NCBI RefSeq assembly: GCF_017877055.1 | Contig: NZ_JAGIPG010000004.1 | Location: 578,381 to 642,380 of the forward strand | DNA from: Neorhizobium galegae | GTDB taxonomy: Bacteria > Pseudomonadota > Alphaproteobacteria > Rhizobiales > Rhizobiaceae | Length of the DNA: 64,000 nucleotides | Direction of reading: 5' to 3' | Shown here: positions 43,231-51,623 of the stretch, in pieces | Layout of the letters: the number at the start of each line of letters is the position of its first letter | Numbering within the stretch: position 1 is the stretch's first letter | Notes under the pieces: generated by a model | Told to the model about the DNA's origin: nothing | The model's input: only the letters and a program-made list of their open reading frames with translations | The model's database searches: none | Position numbers and translations under genes: made by a program

Positions 43231-44799
43231 TCACGACTTCTGGAACATGGCGAGCATGCGCCGTGTTACCAGAAAACCCCCGACGATGTTGACTGTGGCG
43301 ATCAGCACCGAAAGCGCCGACAATACAACGACAAGCCAATTCCCAGACCCTACCTGCAACAGCGCGCCCAGAATGACGATGCCGCTGATGGCGTTGGTCA
43401 CTGCCATCAGCGGAGTATGCAGCGAGTGGGAGACGTTCCAGATTACCTGGAAGCCGATGAAGCAGGCCAGTACGAAGACGATGAAATGGTTCATGAAGCT
43501 CGAAGGCGCATAGGCGCCGACGACAAGCAGCAGAGCGGTCGCGCACAATAGCAACAGGCCCTGGCTTAGGGTCTGCGCCTTGAACGCGGCGGTTTCCCTA
43601 GAGCGTTTTTCTTCGGGGGTCGGTTCCTTGACCTTCTCTTGTCGCTTCTGCGCCGCGATCGCTTTGGTCTTCGGGGGCGGCGGTGGATAGGTGATCTCGC
43701 CCTGATAGGTCACGGTGGCGCTACGGATGACGTCGTCTTCCATGTTGTGGAAGACATTGCCATCCTTTGCTGGCGTCAGGTCTGTCATCATGTGGCGGAT
43801 GTTGGTGGCGTATAGCGTTGATGCCTGCGCCGCCATGCGGCTCGGGTAATCCGTGTAACCGACGACGATCACACCATTGTCCGAGACGATCCGCTGGTCG
43901 GCGACGGTCAGGTCGCAATTACCTCCGCGTTCGGCCGCGAGGTCGATGATCACCGAGCCTGGCTTCATCATCGCAACCATATCGGCAAGCCAGAGCTTAG
44001 GCGCGTCGCGGCCGGGGATCAGCGCCGTTGTGATGACGATGTCGATCTCGGGGGCTAGCTCGCGGAATTTTTCCAGCTGCTTCTCACGGAACTCCGGCGA
44101 CGAAGGGGCTGCATAGCCGCCGCTTGCAGCGCCATCTTGCGCCTCGGCAAAATCGAGATAGACGAACTGGGCGCCCATGGATTCGATCTGTTCGGCCACT
44201 TCTGGGCGAACGTCGAAGGCATAGGTGATCGCGCCGAGCGAGGTCGCGGTACCGATAGCAGCAAGACCGGCGACGCCGGCGCCGATCACCAGCACCTTGG
44301 CGGGCGGCACCTTGCCAGCAGCCGTAACCTGGCCGGTAAAGAAGCGTCCAAAATTGTTGCCGGCCTCAATCACCGCGCGGTAGCCGGCAATATTGGCCAT
44401 CGACGACAGCGCATCCATCTTCTGAGCGCGGCTGATGCGCGGCACCATGTCCATGGCAATGACATTGGCTCCTTTGACCCGAGCTGCTTCCAGCAGCTCG
44501 GCGTTCTGGGCTGGATAGAAAAAGGAGATTAGCGTCTGGCCAGGTCGCAGCCGATCGATTTCTCTTAGAGCCGGAGGACGGACTTTGGCAATGACGTCAG
44601 AGTTCTCGTACAATGTGGCTTCATCGACAACTTTCACGCAAACCGCGCGATAGGTATCGTCTGAAAATCCCGACGCACTGCCGGAACCACTCTCTATCAG
44701 ACATTCGTAACCAAGCCTCTGCAGTTGCAAGGCGCTATCCGGGGTAATCGCAGTTCTAGATTCGCCCGCAATAGTCTCTCGCGGCACACCAATCTTCAT
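43231..44799 (-). CDS. pntA: NAD(P) transhydrogenase subunit alpha, single-chain form
   Basis: A 522-residue PntA in the E. coli-like fused form (many alphaproteobacteria split it into PntAA and PntAB). Domain I (residues 1-380) has the MKIGVPRE start, the NAD-binding GAGVAGLAAIGTATSLGA and the MKPGSVIIDLAAERGGN signature. A charged linker (about 385-415, KRQEKVKEPTPEEKRSRE) leads to four membrane helices ending at 522. AGGAGG precedes the ATG. The fused form suggests an origin different from the usual rhizobial chromosomal copy. Confidence 0.96.
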   Translation of the reverse strand: MKIGVPRETIAGESRTAITPDSALQLQRLGYECLIESGSGSASGFSDDTYRAVCVKVVDEATLYENSDVIAKVRPPALREIDRLRPGQTLISFFYPAQNAELLEAARVKGANVIAMDMVPRISRAQKMDALSSMANIAGYRAVIEAGNNFGRFFTGQVTAAGKVPPAKVLVIGAGVAGLAAIGTATSLGAITYAFDVRPEVAEQIESMGAQFVYLDFAEAQDGAASGGYAAPSSPEFREKQLEKFRELAPEIDIVITTALIPGRDAPKLWLADMVAMMKPGSVIIDLAAERGGNCDLTVADQRIVSDNGVIVVGYTDYPSRMAAQASTLYATNIRHMMTDLTPAKDGNVFHNMEDDVIRSATVTYQGEITYPPPPPKTKAIAAQKRQEKVKEPTPEEKRSRETAAFKAQTLSQGLLLLCATALLLVVGAYAPSSFMNHFIVFVLACFIGFQVIWNVSHSLHTPLMAVTNAISGIVILGALLQVGSGNWLVVVLSALSVLIATVNIVGGFLVTRRMLAMFQKS

Positions 44800-44952
44800 A
44801 AGGTCCTCCTAGCGTTTTAAAAGAGAGTAACATAAGGGACGCGAGTTAGGTGCCGCCAGAACTATCTGTCTGAGCTCGATTAATGGGCTCGCATTGCAAC
44901 TACGGAGGGACGTTCCACCAGCGGCCTTGGATAGCTGGAGCGTCCGATTCGA

Positions 44953-46044
44953 TCAGGCGACAGCCTTACTGTTCGCCAACGCCGAATAATCGGTGTAGCC
45001 GTCAGCCTCCTGAGTGTAGAAGGTCGCGATTTGCGGCTCACTCAAGGGGGCGTTATCCCGCAGCCGCTCCACCAAGTCAGGATTTGCAATGAACGGCCGC
45101 CCGAAGCTGATCGCATCGGCCAGACCGCTGTCCAAATCAGCTTGTGCTCGCGCCATATCGTAGTCGCTATTGAGGATCAGTGGGCCTCTGAAGTATCGCC
45201 GCATCATTGGAGACTGGCGAGGCACATCCGTCGACACAAATGTGCCATGTGGGCTTGCTTCCTTAAGTTCTAGAAATGCGATTCCAATGGCGTCCAGGGC
45301 CTTCGCAGCAGCCATAAAGAGCGGCGCAGGATCGCTGTCGTCAACACCATAGGTTTCCCCGTTCGGAGAGAGACGAACAGACGTGCGATCAGCGCCGATT
45401 GCGTGGGCAACTTCTTGCGTCAGTTCTTTCAGTAGCCGCACGCGATTTTCAACGCTGCCACCATACTCGTCGGTTCGCATATTGCTGTTGTTGCGTAGGA
45501 ATTGGTCTATCAACTGTCCATTCGCTGCGTGAATCTGGACACCATCGAAGCCCGAAGCAATGGCGTTACGCGCCGCCTGAACATGGTCTGCGATAACTCC
45601 AGGAATTTCTTCAATCAAAAGCGGGCGCGCAATTTCATAAGGCTGTCTGCCATCATAGGTATACGCGTCTCCCGGTGTGGCGGTAGCGCTGCAGGATACG
45701 GGCTGTTGCCCGGTCAACGCGGAATGTGTCATGCGACCCATATGCCAGAGCTGTGCGACAATTCTTCCGCCCTTCTCATGCACTGCGCGGGTGACTGGTT
45801 TCCAGGCCTCGATTTGTTGGTTCGTCCACAGACCGGGGGCGTAGGGCCAGCCAAGGCCCTGCCGGGAAATCCCGATAGCTTCGCTGATGATAAGACCAGA
45901 GGAGGCTCGTTGCGAATAGTAACGAACCATCATCGGCGTAGGGACGTGATCACGCGTTGCCCGACCGCGGGTCATAGGCGCCATGAAAACGCGATTGGGG
46001 GCTTTGATCGCACCAAGGGTAAGTGGGTCAAAAAGCGTTGGCAT
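44953..46044 (-). CDS. Old Yellow Enzyme family alkene reductase, copy 1 (NemA-like)
   Basis: A 363-residue FMN-dependent ene-reductase, reducing activated C=C bonds (enones, maleimides) or nitro/nitrate esters with NADPH. Hallmarks: the PTLFDPLTLGAIKAPNR start, the His/Asn substrate pair in VQIHAANGQLIDQFLR, DEYGGSVENR and the C-terminal ISFGRPFIANPDL. The ATG at 46044 follows AAAGGAG. It is divergent from a LysR gene, and a near-identical paralogue lies on the other side of that LysR gene. Confidence 0.94.
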   Translation of the reverse strand: MPTLFDPLTLGAIKAPNRVFMAPMTRGRATRDHVPTPMMVRYYSQRASSGLIISEAIGISRQGLGWPYAPGLWTNQQIEAWKPVTRAVHEKGGRIVAQLWHMGRMTHSALTGQQPVSCSATATPGDAYTYDGRQPYEIARPLLIEEIPGVIADHVQAARNAIASGFDGVQIHAANGQLIDQFLRNNSNMRTDEYGGSVENRVRLLKELTQEVAHAIGADRTSVRLSPNGETYGVDDSDPAPLFMAAAKALDAIGIAFLELKEASPHGTFVSTDVPRQSPMMRRYFRGPLILNSDYDMARAQADLDSGLADAISFGRPFIANPDLVERLRDNAPLSEPQIATFYTQEADGYTDYSALANSKAVA

Positions 46045-46112
46045 GAGATCTCCTTTCGTGAGAGTCGCCAATAAGAAACGATTATCACTTGACTAAAGCA
46101 GACCTGACAGTT

Positions 46113-46145
46113 GATAAAGAAGCCGCTTTTCCGAACATTGCGGAC
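46113..46145. promoter_or_regulatory. 33-bp conserved element, copy 1 (TTCCG-N7-CGGA dyad)
   Basis: Starts GATAAAGAAGCCGC and ends in TTCCG-AACATTG-CGGA (dyad 46129-46145). It lies between the divergent alkene reductase 1 and LysR genes. Near-identical copies are at 48351-48383 and 51225-51257. Most likely an operator of the LysR regulator. Confidence 0.65.
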
Positions 46146-46157
46146 TGAATTGATTTC

Positions 46158-47066
46158 ATGAACGTGCGAGTTGAAAGTGTGAGCGCCATGTCCGCATTTG
46201 TGCAGGCAGCGGAGTTAAAGAGTTTTAAGCTGGCAGGCCAGCAGTTTGGGCTTTCCTCGTCTGCGATAGGGAAAACGATAGCCAGACTGGAGGACCAGTT
46301 GGGCGTAAGGCTATTTCATCGTTCGACTCGTGCAATCGGGTTGACCCGGGAAGGCGAGATATTTCTCGACCGTTGCCGACGTGTCCTGTGCGAACTCGAA
46401 GCCGCCGAAGCAGAACTTGCCCAAACCACAGCCTGCCCAACAGGACGGCTTCGCGTTGGCGTTCCATTCGCTGGTGACCTGCTTACCCCGCTGTTTGGCG
46501 CGTTCGCGACAAAACATCCGGAGATCGAACTGGATCTCGACTATAATGATCGCTTCGTCGATGTGATCGAGGACGGTTTCGATGCAGTCATACGCACCGG
46601 CGAAGTTGGTGACAGCCGATTAATGCATGTGAAATTGGGTGATTTCTCATCACGGATGATTGCTGCTCCAAGCTATCTTACCAGGATGGGCGTACCTAAG
46701 ACGGCATCTGACCTGTTGAGCCATCGTCTACTACACCATCGTTTTTATGAAACTGGAAAGCTTGGTGACTGGGGACCAGCAATCCCGGAGGGAATGATCT
46801 TGCCGGTATCCCTTGCAACAACCTCGTTGGAGCCGTTGATTTATCTGGCGGAGGCAGGACATGGCATTGCTTCGTTGCCCTACTTCACGGTTGCGGACCG
46901 GATAAAAAACGGGGCTCTTCAGGAGGTCCTGCCAAGTGCGGCGAAGTCTAGCCGCGCGTTGCGCCTCTTATGGCCGCGTAGCAAATACCCATTACCTAAA
47001 GTCTCGGCATTTGTGAAATTCATTACCGAATCGGTCAGGAACGCTTTGAACGAGGGGGCATCGTAA
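46158..47066 (+). CDS. LysR-family regulator between two alkene reductase genes
   Basis: A 302-residue LysR protein. Helix-turn-helix: SFKLAGQQFGLSSSAIGKTIARLE; effector domain from about residue 95 with GVPFAGDLLTPLFGAF and the large-group block IAAPSYLTRMG. Divergent from alkene reductase 1, convergent with alkene reductase 2. The conserved 33-bp element sits in its own promoter and upstream of alkene reductase 2, which suggests it controls both, probably in response to an electrophile. Confidence 0.93.
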   Translation: MNVRVESVSAMSAFVQAAELKSFKLAGQQFGLSSSAIGKTIARLEDQLGVRLFHRSTRAIGLTREGEIFLDRCRRVLCELEAAEAELAQTTACPTGRLRVGVPFAGDLLTPLFGAFATKHPEIELDLDYNDRFVDVIEDGFDAVIRTGEVGDSRLMHVKLGDFSSRMIAAPSYLTRMGVPKTASDLLSHRLLHHRFYETGKLGDWGPAIPEGMILPVSLATTSLEPLIYLAEAGHGIASLPYFTVADRIKNGALQEVLPSAAKSSRALRLLWPRSKYPLPKVSAFVKFITESVRNALNEGAS

Positions 47067-47150
47067 CGTCGCGATGGGCGCATTCAATCGTAAGATTTAG
47101 CTTGGACGCCACACGAGTCTAATCGTTGTGGCGTTAACGAAAGATGGAAA

Positions 47151-47188
47151 GACGCTCCGGCATTGGGACGCGGGCTAGCCGGAGCGTC
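47151..47188 (-). terminator. Bidirectional hairpin between lysR and alkene reductase 2
   Basis: GACGCTCCGGC (47151-47161) pairs with GCCGGAGCGTC (47178-47188). On the minus strand the stem is followed by TTTCC, giving a weak intrinsic terminator for alkene reductase 2. A diverged version of the same hairpin follows alkene reductase 1 near 44910-44943, part of the duplication. Confidence 0.6.
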
Positions 47189-47197
47189 TCTACCCGA

Positions 47198-48283
47198 CTA
47201 GGCGACAGCCTTCGCTAATGTCGGATAGTCGGTGTAGCCTTGAGCCTCCTGAGTATAGAAGGTTTCTCTCTGCGCCTGATTCAAGGGCGCATTGTTTTGA
47301 AGCCGCTGCACAAGATCTGGATTGGCCAGGAATTGACGCCCAAAGCTGATCGCATCGGCGAGGCCGCTGTCGAGATCTGCTTGGGCGCGTACCAAGTCAT
47401 AATCGCTGTTGAGGATTAGCGGCCCCTTGAAATAAGGGCGCATCATCGGCGACTGGCGCGGAACGTCGGTCCCGCCAAATGCATCGCCCGGTGCGGGCTC
47501 ACGCAATTCAAGAAACGCGATACCGATGTCGTTCAGCATCTTGGCAGCCGCGGTGAACAGTGGCGTGGGATCACTGTCGTCTACGCCCCAGGTTTCGCCG
47601 TTGGGAGACAGACGAACAGATGTGCGGTCTGCGCCTACTGCGTCTGCAACCGCGTGCGTTACCTCTCTAAGGAGCCGAATGCGGTTTTCGACGCTGCCGC
47701 CATATTCGTCGGTTCGCAGATTGCTCTTATTCCGCAGAAATTGGTCCAGCAGCATGCCATTTGCCGCATGAATCTGAACACCGTCAAATCCAGCAGAAAT
47801 CGCATTCCTCGCCGCATGAACATAATCGGCGACAAGACCAGGCATTTCTACCACCGCAAGGGGACGCGCCATTTCAGACGGCTTCGGGCCATCATAAGTC
47901 CATGCGTCTACGGGTGCGAGGGTTGCGCTTGACGACACGGGTTGCTCACCGATGACAGCAGAATGGCCCGCACGGCCTGTATGCCCAAGCTGCGCGATGA
48001 TTCTTCCACGTTCGGCATGCACAGCTTTTGTGATCGATTTCCAGGCTTCAACTTGTTCTGCCGACCATAGACCGGGCGCGTAGGGAAAGCCGTTGCCCTG
48101 ACGCGAAATCCCGATTGCTTCGCTGGTAATAAGCCCGGCTGATGCTCGCTGGGCGTAGTAAACGGCCATCAGCGGGGTGGGGACATATTCGCGGGTAGCT
48201 CTGGCTCGCGTCAGCGGCGCCATGATAACGCGGTTGGGAACTGTGAGTGCGCCGAGCTTGAGGGGATCGAAAAGTGTTGGCAT
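47198..48283 (-). CDS. Old Yellow Enzyme family alkene reductase, copy 2 (NemA-like)
   Basis: A 361-residue FMN ene-reductase very similar to the one at 44953-46044 over the whole length (PTLFDPLKLGALTVPNRVIM, VQIHAANGMLLDQFLR, DEYGGSVENRIRLL, ISFGRQFLANPDL). The two flank a LysR gene and share upstream and downstream elements, so they look like a duplicated unit. The ATG at 48283 follows GAAGGA; a longer frame upstream is not needed. Differences lie around KEASPHGTF versus REPAPGDAF, so substrate range may differ. Confidence 0.94.
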   Translation of the reverse strand: MPTLFDPLKLGALTVPNRVIMAPLTRARATREYVPTPLMAVYYAQRASAGLITSEAIGISRQGNGFPYAPGLWSAEQVEAWKSITKAVHAERGRIIAQLGHTGRAGHSAVIGEQPVSSSATLAPVDAWTYDGPKPSEMARPLAVVEMPGLVADYVHAARNAISAGFDGVQIHAANGMLLDQFLRNKSNLRTDEYGGSVENRIRLLREVTHAVADAVGADRTSVRLSPNGETWGVDDSDPTPLFTAAAKMLNDIGIAFLELREPAPGDAFGGTDVPRQSPMMRPYFKGPLILNSDYDLVRAQADLDSGLADAISFGRQFLANPDLVQRLQNNAPLNQAQRETFYTQEAQGYTDYPTLAKAVA

Positions 48284-48350
48284 GTGGAATCCTTCATTAC
48301 AATTGGGAAGTTCGAAACGGTATGAGTTAGGTAATGGAGAAGTCACGGCA

Positions 48351-48383
48351 GATAAAGACGCCGCTATTCCGAACATTGCGGAA
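48351..48383. promoter_or_regulatory. 33-bp conserved element, copy 2 (TTCCG-N7-CGGAA dyad)
   Basis: Starts GATAAAGACGCCGC and ends TTCCGAACATTGCGGAA (48367-48383, perfect TTCCG/CGGAA arms). It lies 68 bases upstream of alkene reductase 2, in the matching position to copy 1 before alkene reductase 1. Confidence 0.65.
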
Positions 48384-48504
48384 CAAAATGATTTTATCGA
48401 TTCAGGGAAGCAGGGCATGGAAGTTCTTAAAGGCGACGCTGCCATTTGAGGCCGAAACCTCCCCTGGACGCGAGGCGGACTGTTGTCCAGGCTAGGCGAC
48501 GCTG

Positions 48505-48890
48505 GCAAGCCAGAAGCGGCGCGTCCTGCTGACCGCACGCAAACTGCTTCAGGAGAAGGCCATTGCTATCGAGAAAGATATCCGTGGCCTATTGCGCAAC
48601 CTCGGTTTGAAGGTTGGCATCGTTGGCGCCGGCAAGTTCGAAGAACGTCCGGAATCTCGCCGGCGAAATGCCGACCTGTGCGACATAATGGATATGTGGC
48701 GCGACCGAAACATCGCGAGCAGTTCACCGTGCTTCATGAACGGCTGCTGTCCATTGCGAAGAATTACGCTGTTTGCAGAAGGCTGATGACACGAAAGTCC
48801 TTCGCGGGACGGAGGATGAAGAGACGGTGTGCCGGGACCCTTATCCATTGTGGCAACGCAGTGAGGACGTTGTTTAGATTGCTTCCTAAC
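48505..48890 (+). pseudogene. IS110-family transposase remnant
   Basis: Plus-strand fragments reading ARKLLQEKAIAIEKDIRGLL, RNLGLKVGIVGAGKFEER (about 48535-48650) and, in another frame, REQFTVLHERLLSIAKNYAV, CRRLMT (about 48720-48790). This is the central linker/coiled-coil part of a rhizobial IS110-type transposase, unlike the intact one at 38303. Both ends and the catalytic regions are missing. It ends where the truncated alpha/beta hydrolase begins, so it probably caused that truncation. Confidence 0.65.
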
Positions 48891-48896
48891 AAGCCA

Positions 48897-49093
48897 TGAA
48901 CGATACGGCCGTCCCATCGGATTCGCCGTGGCCCGGCAGATCAATCGTGAGAACGCGGTTCGTTTGGGAAAAGGTCGCAGGTTGCTTCAACCAGTTTGAG
49001 GCGTTTCCTCCCAACCATGTACGAAAGCATAGGATCGCCTTTGTCTTCGTCGGAGTAGTGAATTCGCATCAGGTTGTGAACGAAGGCACTCAT
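48897..49093 (-). pseudogene. Truncated, frameshifted alpha/beta hydrolase N-terminus
   Basis: Reverse strand from ATG 49093 (GGAGGTCCC upstream): MSAFVHNLMRIHYSDEDKGD, then after frame changes HGW..GNASNWLKQPATFSQ, TNRVLTIDLPGHGESDGTAV, SFM. This is the start of a haloperoxidase/epoxide-hydrolase-like alpha/beta hydrolase; the nucleophile region and the rest are gone, replaced by IS110 remnant sequence at 48895. It lies 73 bases after the nitrilase stop on the same strand and was probably cotranscribed with it. Confidence 0.65.
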
Positions 49094-49165
49094 TTTGGGA
49101 CCTCCACCATTTATGGCGTATCGCGCCGCGACACCAAAGCGCCGCGACGCGTGCGACTTAATGCT

Positions 49166-50143
49166 CTATTCAGCAGCAGCTTCGATGGTCAACCGCTGAG
49201 CCGATGATGACGTATCCGCAATCATCGCATTCTCGGCACGGGTTGTATGCGTGAAGCTGAACATGTCGGGCCGGGAGAAATGGCCGACTGAGTCCATTAC
49301 GCGCTTGCGACCAAGGATCTCGCGCATTTCCAGGTCCGCTATCAGAATGCCCTCGCCAGACGTCAAGGGCGGAACAACGTGCTGCCCCTGCGGATTGATG
49401 ATCGCCGTCATCGAGCTGTTGCTGAAGGCGGCTCGCGAGCCTTCCCGGCCTACGATCTTGGCTGCCTGTTCCTCGGTGACCCAATCGGTGGCATTGATAA
49501 CGAAGCAGCCAGCCTCCAGCGCATGATTGCGCAACTGCACTTCGGTCTGCTCTGCAAAGCCCGGTCCGAACAGGCTGCCCGGATATTGAGAGATATGGAT
49601 TTCCTCACGCTGAGCCATCAAGCTGTATCGTGCCAGGGGGCTGTAGTGCTCCCAGCAAATCAAGCCTCCAATGCGGCCCACCGCGGTGTCGACAACCTTA
49701 ATGGTCGAACCATCCCCGGTTCCCCAGATCATACGTTCGTGGTATGCAGGCGTGATCTTGCGGTGTTTTAGGCGCAAAGAGCCATCCGCGTCGAAAATGA
49801 GCATGCTGTTGTAGAGAGAACCGCCGTCCCGCTCATTGACGCCCATGGCAATTACGGCATGGAACTTGCGAGCTGCTGCTGCAATTGCGTCTGTCACGGG
49901 CGAGGGCACCACAACGCCGTTCTCGTAAAGGCGCAGATGCTCTCCCTCGATGGCCGCAGGACCGTGCGTTATAGCGAAGTAGGGGTACCAAGGAAGAAAG
50001 GTTTCCGGGAATACGATCATTTCAGCGCCCTTGCCGGCAGCCTCACCGATTGCTGCAAGCGAGCGGTCAAGCGTACCGGAGAGCGAGTCTACGTCGGAGG
50101 CGATCTGCACGGCGGCAGCACGAACTGTGCGATTTTCTGTCAT
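49166..50143 (-). CDS. Nitrilase
   Basis: A 325-residue nitrilase of branch 1. The triad is Glu47 (VFPETFLPWYPY), Lys129 (HRKITPAYHER) and Cys163 (GGLICWEHYSPL). The C-W-E-H-Y-S-P and HRK-TPAYHER blocks are like those of cyanobacterial/bacterial aliphatic nitrilases, which turn a nitrile into an acid and ammonia. It is clearly different from the nitrilase-family gene at 26923. The neighbouring downstream hydrolase has been lost. Together with the ene-reductases it suggests the ability to handle unsaturated nitriles or other electrophiles. Confidence 0.93.
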   Translation of the reverse strand: MTENRTVRAAAVQIASDVDSLSGTLDRSLAAIGEAAGKGAEMIVFPETFLPWYPYFAITHGPAAIEGEHLRLYENGVVVPSPVTDAIAAAARKFHAVIAMGVNERDGGSLYNSMLIFDADGSLRLKHRKITPAYHERMIWGTGDGSTIKVVDTAVGRIGGLICWEHYSPLARYSLMAQREEIHISQYPGSLFGPGFAEQTEVQLRNHALEAGCFVINATDWVTEEQAAKIVGREGSRAAFSNSSMTAIINPQGQHVVPPLTSGEGILIADLEMREILGRKRVMDSVGHFSRPDMFSFTHTTRAENAMIADTSSSAQRLTIEAAAE

Positions 50144-50325
50144 TTCGGTTCCAATATCTATGGTTCGTGAACTTCGCGGCTAAGCAATTACCCAACGCAC
50201 AACGGGTTGAAGCGGTGCTTGGGTAGCAGAACCGAGAAAATGAAAGGTTTTATCCGCCTGCCAGTGGTAGCAGACAGATTCGTGTCTCGACCGAGGACGT
50301 TACTCCTGCCCTCAGAGGGGCTGCT

Positions 50326-50568
50326 TCAGTTGCTCAACTTCACTCGATCTACGAGCTTCAGACTCCGGTTCGGCTGCAGGACGTACCACTCCTGATACCT
50401 AGAGCCACCAGAGTAGAAAACGTGGGGAACCTGGCTGCCAATCGGAGACTTTTTCAGGCGCGGCGCTTCAGGGTTTTTGTACGTTATGCTTCCGGGGATG
50501 GGCTCGATAGCGAGAACCGGTGAAGTGAACAGCATCGCAGCTGCAATTGACGCTACAAGGACTTTCAT
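50326..50568 (-). CDS. Small secreted protein, EPI-GSIT family, copy 1
   Basis: An 80-residue precursor. MKVLVASIAAAMLFTSPVLA is a signal peptide cut before IEPIPGSITYKNP; the mature part (about 60 residues) reads RLKKSPIGSQVPHVFYSGG and QPNRSLKLVDRVKLSN. No Cys, basic, no known domain. The start at 50568 follows AAAGGAAG. A clear paralogue lies 257 bases upstream on the same strand. Function unknown; probably periplasmic or exported. Confidence 0.75.
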   Translation of the reverse strand: MKVLVASIAAAMLFTSPVLAIEPIPGSITYKNPEAPRLKKSPIGSQVPHVFYSGGSRYQEWYVLQPNRSLKLVDRVKLSN

Positions 50569-50824
50569 TTTTCTTCCTTTGACTATGTCGTGCTTGGATG
50601 CATGACTCATGCAACCCGTTCGACCTTGATGGATTGGGGTTGGGCTTCTTGCAGGAATAATCCAGGCTCTCGCGTCGAAGCTTAAGGCGACAAAAACCCG
50701 GCCGGGGAGTGAGCAAGATGCCCACCGCATGAACGAAGGGTCGGCAACGCCAACCGATCGTATCTCTTTGCCTTGTACTGATCAGTTGGCCAGCACAGGA
50801 TCTCAGTGACGTCCAAAGAGCTTC

Positions 50825-51069
50825 TTAATTGTTGCTGACGCGCATCCGGCTCACGAGCCTGAGGCTTCTGTTGGACTGAACCACATAACTTCCTTGTAGC
50901 GCTCGCCGCCAAAGTAGAATTCGTGGGCCACCTGACTGCCGACAGGAGATTTCTGAAGACGGACCGCGGTCGGGTTCTTAAGGGTTATGCTTCCTCCAAT
51001 CGGCTCAATCGCAAGCACAGGACTGGTTGCAAAAATGACCGTCAGAGTTGCTGCGATTGTTTTCCTCAT
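50825..51069 (-). pseudogene. Small secreted protein, EPI-GSIT family, copy 2, frameshifted
   Basis: ATG 51069 (AAGGAAAATTC upstream) opens MRKTIAATLTVIFATSPVLA (signal peptide) and IEPIGGSITLKNPTAVRLQK, SPVGSQVAHEFYFGG, aligning with copy 1 throughout. After RYKE the frame runs to an early stop at 50851 (72 residues), whereas a one-base shift restores YVVQSNRSLRLVSRMRVSNN ending at 50825, which matches copy 1. So a single base is missing near 50895. The 72-residue product might still be exported. The 33-bp conserved element lies 156 bases upstream. Confidence 0.7.
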
Positions 51070-51224
51070 GTGAATTTTCCTTTCCTTCTCGTGATCCGTT
51101 TTTGCTCAGCTCGCATCAGCGCTACGCCCCAAACACTTGAGGGTGAGGTCCAGTACGTTGGTAGCTTTAGGAGCGAACGTCGGTCGGTTTCGGTAACAGT
51201 CTATCTAAACAACACCCGACTGCC

Positions 51225-51257
51225 GATAAAGAGGCCGCTTTTCCGAACATTACGGAA
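51225..51257. promoter_or_regulatory. 33-bp conserved element, copy 3 (TTCCG-N7-CGGAA dyad)
   Basis: Starts GATAAAGAGGCCGC and ends TTCCGAACATTACGGAA (51241-51257). It matches copies upstream of both alkene reductases, but here the nearest downstream gene on the minus strand is the small secreted protein at 51069. Confidence 0.6.
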
Positions 51258-51623
51258 GAATTGGACGCAATTGCAGATGGACCAATTTGCCGATTACGCC
51301 ATTGAAAATAAAAGCAAATCGAAGGGTTAAGGTTGTGATATGAGCCTATTGAGGGTTAGAGTAAGTATCATTGATATTGGACCGCCACCCAAGCAGCGAC
51401 AGACTTCCCGGAGACGTCGGAGGGCAGCGGATTGTGGGAAGGATTTCGTGGGTAACGAAGTTCGGCTCAAGTCGACATTGTACACCGAACTGCGTTGCCA
51501 ACCCCCACCAGGCGGTCACCACTCTTGATTAACAACATCCCTGTGGATTGCTGTTGCACTATCAGTTCGTATTCTCACCTATTTTAGAGAATAGGGTGAT
51601 TTGTGATCACAGGAAATGATCCA
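51258..51623. other. Gap of about 365 bp with no recognisable gene
   Basis: Lies between the conserved 33-bp element and the 3' end of the glutathione reductase gene. No convincing coding frame, RNA or repeat was seen. Confidence 0.4.

Noticed and set aside
42108..43292. Plus-strand open frame of about 390 codons opposite pntB
   Set aside because: A mirror frame of high-GC pntB; Asp/Arg/His-rich, no family pattern.
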